From positions 1-7,337 of the forward strand of contig PMGP01000083.1 in the NCBI GenBank assembly GCA_003156235.1: a stretch of DNA of 7,337 nt, written 5' to 3'. Below, piece after piece: positions 5,304 through 7,337 of the stretch. Source of the DNA: Acidobacteriaceae bacterium. GTDB taxonomy: Bacteria > Acidobacteriota > Terriglobia > Terriglobales > Acidobacteriaceae. The notes under the pieces are model-generated. The model saw nothing but the letters and a program-made list of their open reading frames with translations. It searched no databases and was not told the DNA's origin. A program made the position numbers and the translations under genes. The stretch's first letter is position 1, and every line of letters begins with the position of its first letter.

Positions 5304-7337
5304 TTAGAAGGTAACTTTTGCTGCCAGTTGAATCTGGCGCGCGGTTCGTTGGAAGGTTGAGTCGGAGCCCGCCGAGGAGATGGTTCCGAAAGCGGCAGTT
5401 CCAACGGTGGCTCCTGGGTTGTTAAACTGCGGAGTGTTGGCGAGGTTGAAGAATTCGGCGCGCAGTTGCAGAACTTTTGTCTCTGCCAAGTGGGTGTTCT
5501 TGAAGACCGAGAAGTCCGCCGTCTTGGTACCCGGGCCTTGCAGGATATTGCGTCCGGAGTTACCCCATGTTCCGGTTGCGGGATTCGCAAAGGCTGCGGT
5601 GTTGAACCAAGCAGACTTTGTTCGTTGGCCTGGAGAAAGCGATCCGTTTCCGCTTGTGCCGATGAACTGCGCCCTGGGAGTCAGTCCGTCACCCACCCCG
5701 CTGGAAGCAGAAACGGAGAAGGGTAGTCCGTCGGAGAAATTGAGAATGGCGTTCACCTGCCATCCCTTGACAAAGCCGCCCAGAGTTCCTTTTGCCTTGA
5801 AGGGAAGTTCGTATCCGCCGCTGGCGACAAAACGATTGGGAATGTTCAAGTCGGAATTTCCGTAGTCGGCGCGAATGTTGTAAGGGTTCAAAACACTGCC
5901 GGGGCTGCCCGATCCTTCGTCGAGAGAGTGGCTATAGCTGTATGAAGCAAGGAAGTTCAGGCCATGCGCGCGGCGTTCTGCGGTGACTTGCAGCGCGTTG
6001 TAGTTGGATATCTGCTGGGTCTCCAAAAGGTTGATCTGAATAAAGTTCGGGTAAGGCCGGTTTACGGCCACGTTCGTGGTTCCCGGCGAGCCCGCGTTGA
6101 TGTCGCGCAGATCATCCAGATGGACTCCCTTTGTGCCGACATATGCAATCTTGAGAACGGTGGAGAAGGGAACCTGCTGCTCGATGGTTGCGTGCCACTG
6201 TTCGCTATAGGGTGTCTTCGCATTCTGGTCCTGCGCATAAATCGGCAGGCCAAGCGGAAGATTGCTGGCGGAGGTGACAGCGGTGTGAACGAATCCATTC
6301 GATGAGTAGTTGAAGGGAGTGCCATTGGGGGCCGCAGCGCCGTAGGTTGCAGAGTTGTTGAAGGCCCAGTAATTGTCGGTCGGGACATTGGCCGAGAGGC
6401 CGCTCGAATTGGTCACGTTGGGCGCCGAGTAGTAAATGCCATAGCCTGCGTGGAAGACGGTCTTGCCGGTGATCTTGAAGGCAAATCCTACGCGCGGCGC
6501 AATGTTCAACTTGTTGTCGTTGGCTCCGCTTCTTGGAATGCCGTTGGTGCCAACCTGCTCCAGCGCTGTCGTCGAGATGGATGGAATGAAGTTATATTCC
6601 TTGTTGTTGACTTCAGTCCATGGCCAGCCGAGAAAGTTTTCGTAGCGGATGCCTGCGTTCACAGTCAGCCTGTTGGTCGCCTTGTAGTTGTCTTGCACGT
6701 AAAATGACAGATCGCTCTGCCGCAGGCCGACCCCAGTCGGATAGGAGTAGGTTCCGCTCTTGGGAGCGCCAAAGAGCAGATCGGTCCAGGCGAGGCCCGT
6801 GTACGACGTGCCGTAAGATTCAGAGCCGTGTTCCGCGCCGGTCTGAAACATGTTGTACTGAAGGCGCACGAACTCGAAGCCGATGTCCAGCGAATGCTTG
6901 CCGTGAACCCAGTTCACGTTGTCGTCGGTTTGATAATTATTGGTTCCAATTACCGTCGGACTGTTGCCCGCGTCGCCGATTGACGTACCGCCCGAAAAAC
7001 TCAGCACCGGCAAGCCATCGGATCTGGGATCGTTGGCAATCTCCACGCCGGGAATGCCAAGTTGCGAGGGCAAGCCGAGGCCCGCATCCCAATTCTGCGC
7101 ATAGACGAAGAGCCGCGACCAACCAAAACGGGCGGTGTTCACGATGGACGACGATAGGATGTGCGTTTCGCCGAGGACGGCTTGATGCGACGGATTGCTC
7201 GCCGGGCCGCAGATCACAGCTCCCACCAATGGATTGGGAAGCGTGCCAGGCTGGCCGATGATGTCGTGACCCTGGCTGTAGCGGCCAAATGAGCTGTCCT
7301 TCTCAGAGAACTTGTGGTCAATCTTCACGTCGAAGTC
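5304..7337 (-). CDS. TonB-dependent receptor, Oar-like, C-terminal 677 residues (partial)
   Basis: The frame is open at the right edge (reading DFDVKIDHKFSEKDS at the edge) and ends at TAA 5304-5306, so the N-terminus, signal peptide, likely carboxypeptidase-regulatory-like domain and plug are off-window. What is seen is outer-membrane beta-barrel sequence: alternating aromatic strands, Gly/Asn/Ser-rich loops, and phrases common to acidobacterial TonB-dependent receptors, such as FYVQDNYKATNRLTVNAGIR, ASYSYSHSLDEGSG, GRNILQGPGT and LRAEFFNLANTPQFNNPG. The last residue is Phe (AAKVTF), the usual outer-membrane assembly signal. Full family members run to about 1000-1200 residues. They are thought to import or bind large substrates such as glycans or peptides using TonB energy; the substrate cannot be read here. 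It is the first visible gene of the minus-strand block, and its promoter lies outside the window. Confidence 0.92.
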   Translation of the reverse strand, partial: DFDVKIDHKFSEKDSSFGRYSQGHDIIGQPGTLPNPLVGAVICGPASNPSHQAVLGETHILSSSIVNTARFGWSRLFVYAQNWDAGLGLPSQLGIPGVEIANDPRSDGLPVLSFSGGTSIGDAGNSPTVIGTNNYQTDDNVNWVHGKHSLDIGFEFVRLQYNMFQTGAEHGSESYGTSYTGLAWTDLLFGAPKSGTYSYPTGVGLRQSDLSFYVQDNYKATNRLTVNAGIRYENFLGWPWTEVNNKEYNFIPSISTTALEQVGTNGIPRSGANDNKLNIAPRVGFAFKITGKTVFHAGYGIYYSAPNVTNSSGLSANVPTDNYWAFNNSATYGAAAPNGTPFNYSSNGFVHTAVTSASNLPLGLPIYAQDQNAKTPYSEQWHATIEQQVPFSTVLKIAYVGTKGVHLDDLRDINAGSPGTTNVAVNRPYPNFIQINLLETQQISNYNALQVTAERRAHGLNFLASYSYSHSLDEGSGSPGSVLNPYNIRADYGNSDLNIPNRFVASGGYELPFKAKGTLGGFVKGWQVNAILNFSDGLPFSVSASSGVGDGLTPRAQFIGTSGNGSLSPGQRTKSAWFNTAAFANPATGTWGNSGRNILQGPGTKTADFSVFKNTHLAETKVLQLRAEFFNLANTPQFNNPGATVGTAAFGTISSAGSDSTFQRTARQIQLAAKVTF

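Noticed and set aside
5380..7261. Several plus-strand frames opposite the TonB-dependent receptor
   Set aside because: All are antisense to a well-supported beta-barrel frame and show the skewed Arg/Ser/Cys composition of shadow frames.
1..7337. tRNA, rRNA, CRISPR array or intact insertion sequence
   Set aside because: I found no T-loop-like GGTTCGAATCC block with flanking stems, no rRNA-like stretch, no regularly spaced short repeats, and no transposase-like protein in any frame.

Overview
The window looks like chromosomal DNA from an Acidobacteriota bacterium, probably of the Terriglobia/Acidobacteriaceae type. This is inferred from protein style, not from a marker gene. The clues are an Oar-like giant TonB-dependent receptor whose C-terminal barrel has the wording typical of that phylum, a secreted BglX-type GH3 enzyme, Tat/lipoprotein signals followed by Gly- and Thr/Pro-rich linkers, and a large nested inverted repeat of REP/REPIN type. 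The genes are GC-rich (about 70% in one GH3 line counted), while the stretch between the two gene blocks is clearly AT-richer.

Layout. At 1-207 (minus strand, running off the left edge) is the start of an exported, probably Tat-dependent lipoprotein. It is followed by a divergent control region of about 870 bp (208-1075). The GH3 beta-glucosidase gene (1076-3601, plus strand) lies beyond it. A convergent, AT-rich non-coding island (3602-4276) separates it from a minus-strand block read from right to left: a TonB-dependent outer-membrane receptor cut by the right edge (7337-5304), a 190-residue four-helix membrane protein (5193-4621) and a 115-residue three-helix membrane protein (4624-4277). 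The last two overlap by ATGA. A perfect 13-bp hairpin stands between the receptor and the membrane pair.

The most informative part is the divergent control region. An identical 16-bp operator, GCGCAAACGATTGCGC, with the central CG and inverted half-sites of LacI-family operators, occurs twice. Each copy lies 8-9 bp downstream of the -10 box of a good sigma70-type promoter, one facing left (TTGACA-17-TAAAAA) and one facing right (TTGACT-18-TACAAA). A third, degenerate copy lies between them. The simplest reading is a sugar-responsive LacI-type repressor, encoded elsewhere, that shuts off the GH3 enzyme and the left-hand exported protein together. That makes the left gene a likely partner in the same glycan-degradation task. 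Between the promoters sits a 163-bp near-perfect palindrome built of two hairpins in opposite orientation, a REPIN/MITE-like element.

The receptor and membrane-protein block could be a second exported system: outer-membrane uptake or binding plus an inner-membrane pair with a cluster of histidines predicted on the periplasmic side. I do not recognise a function for the pair.
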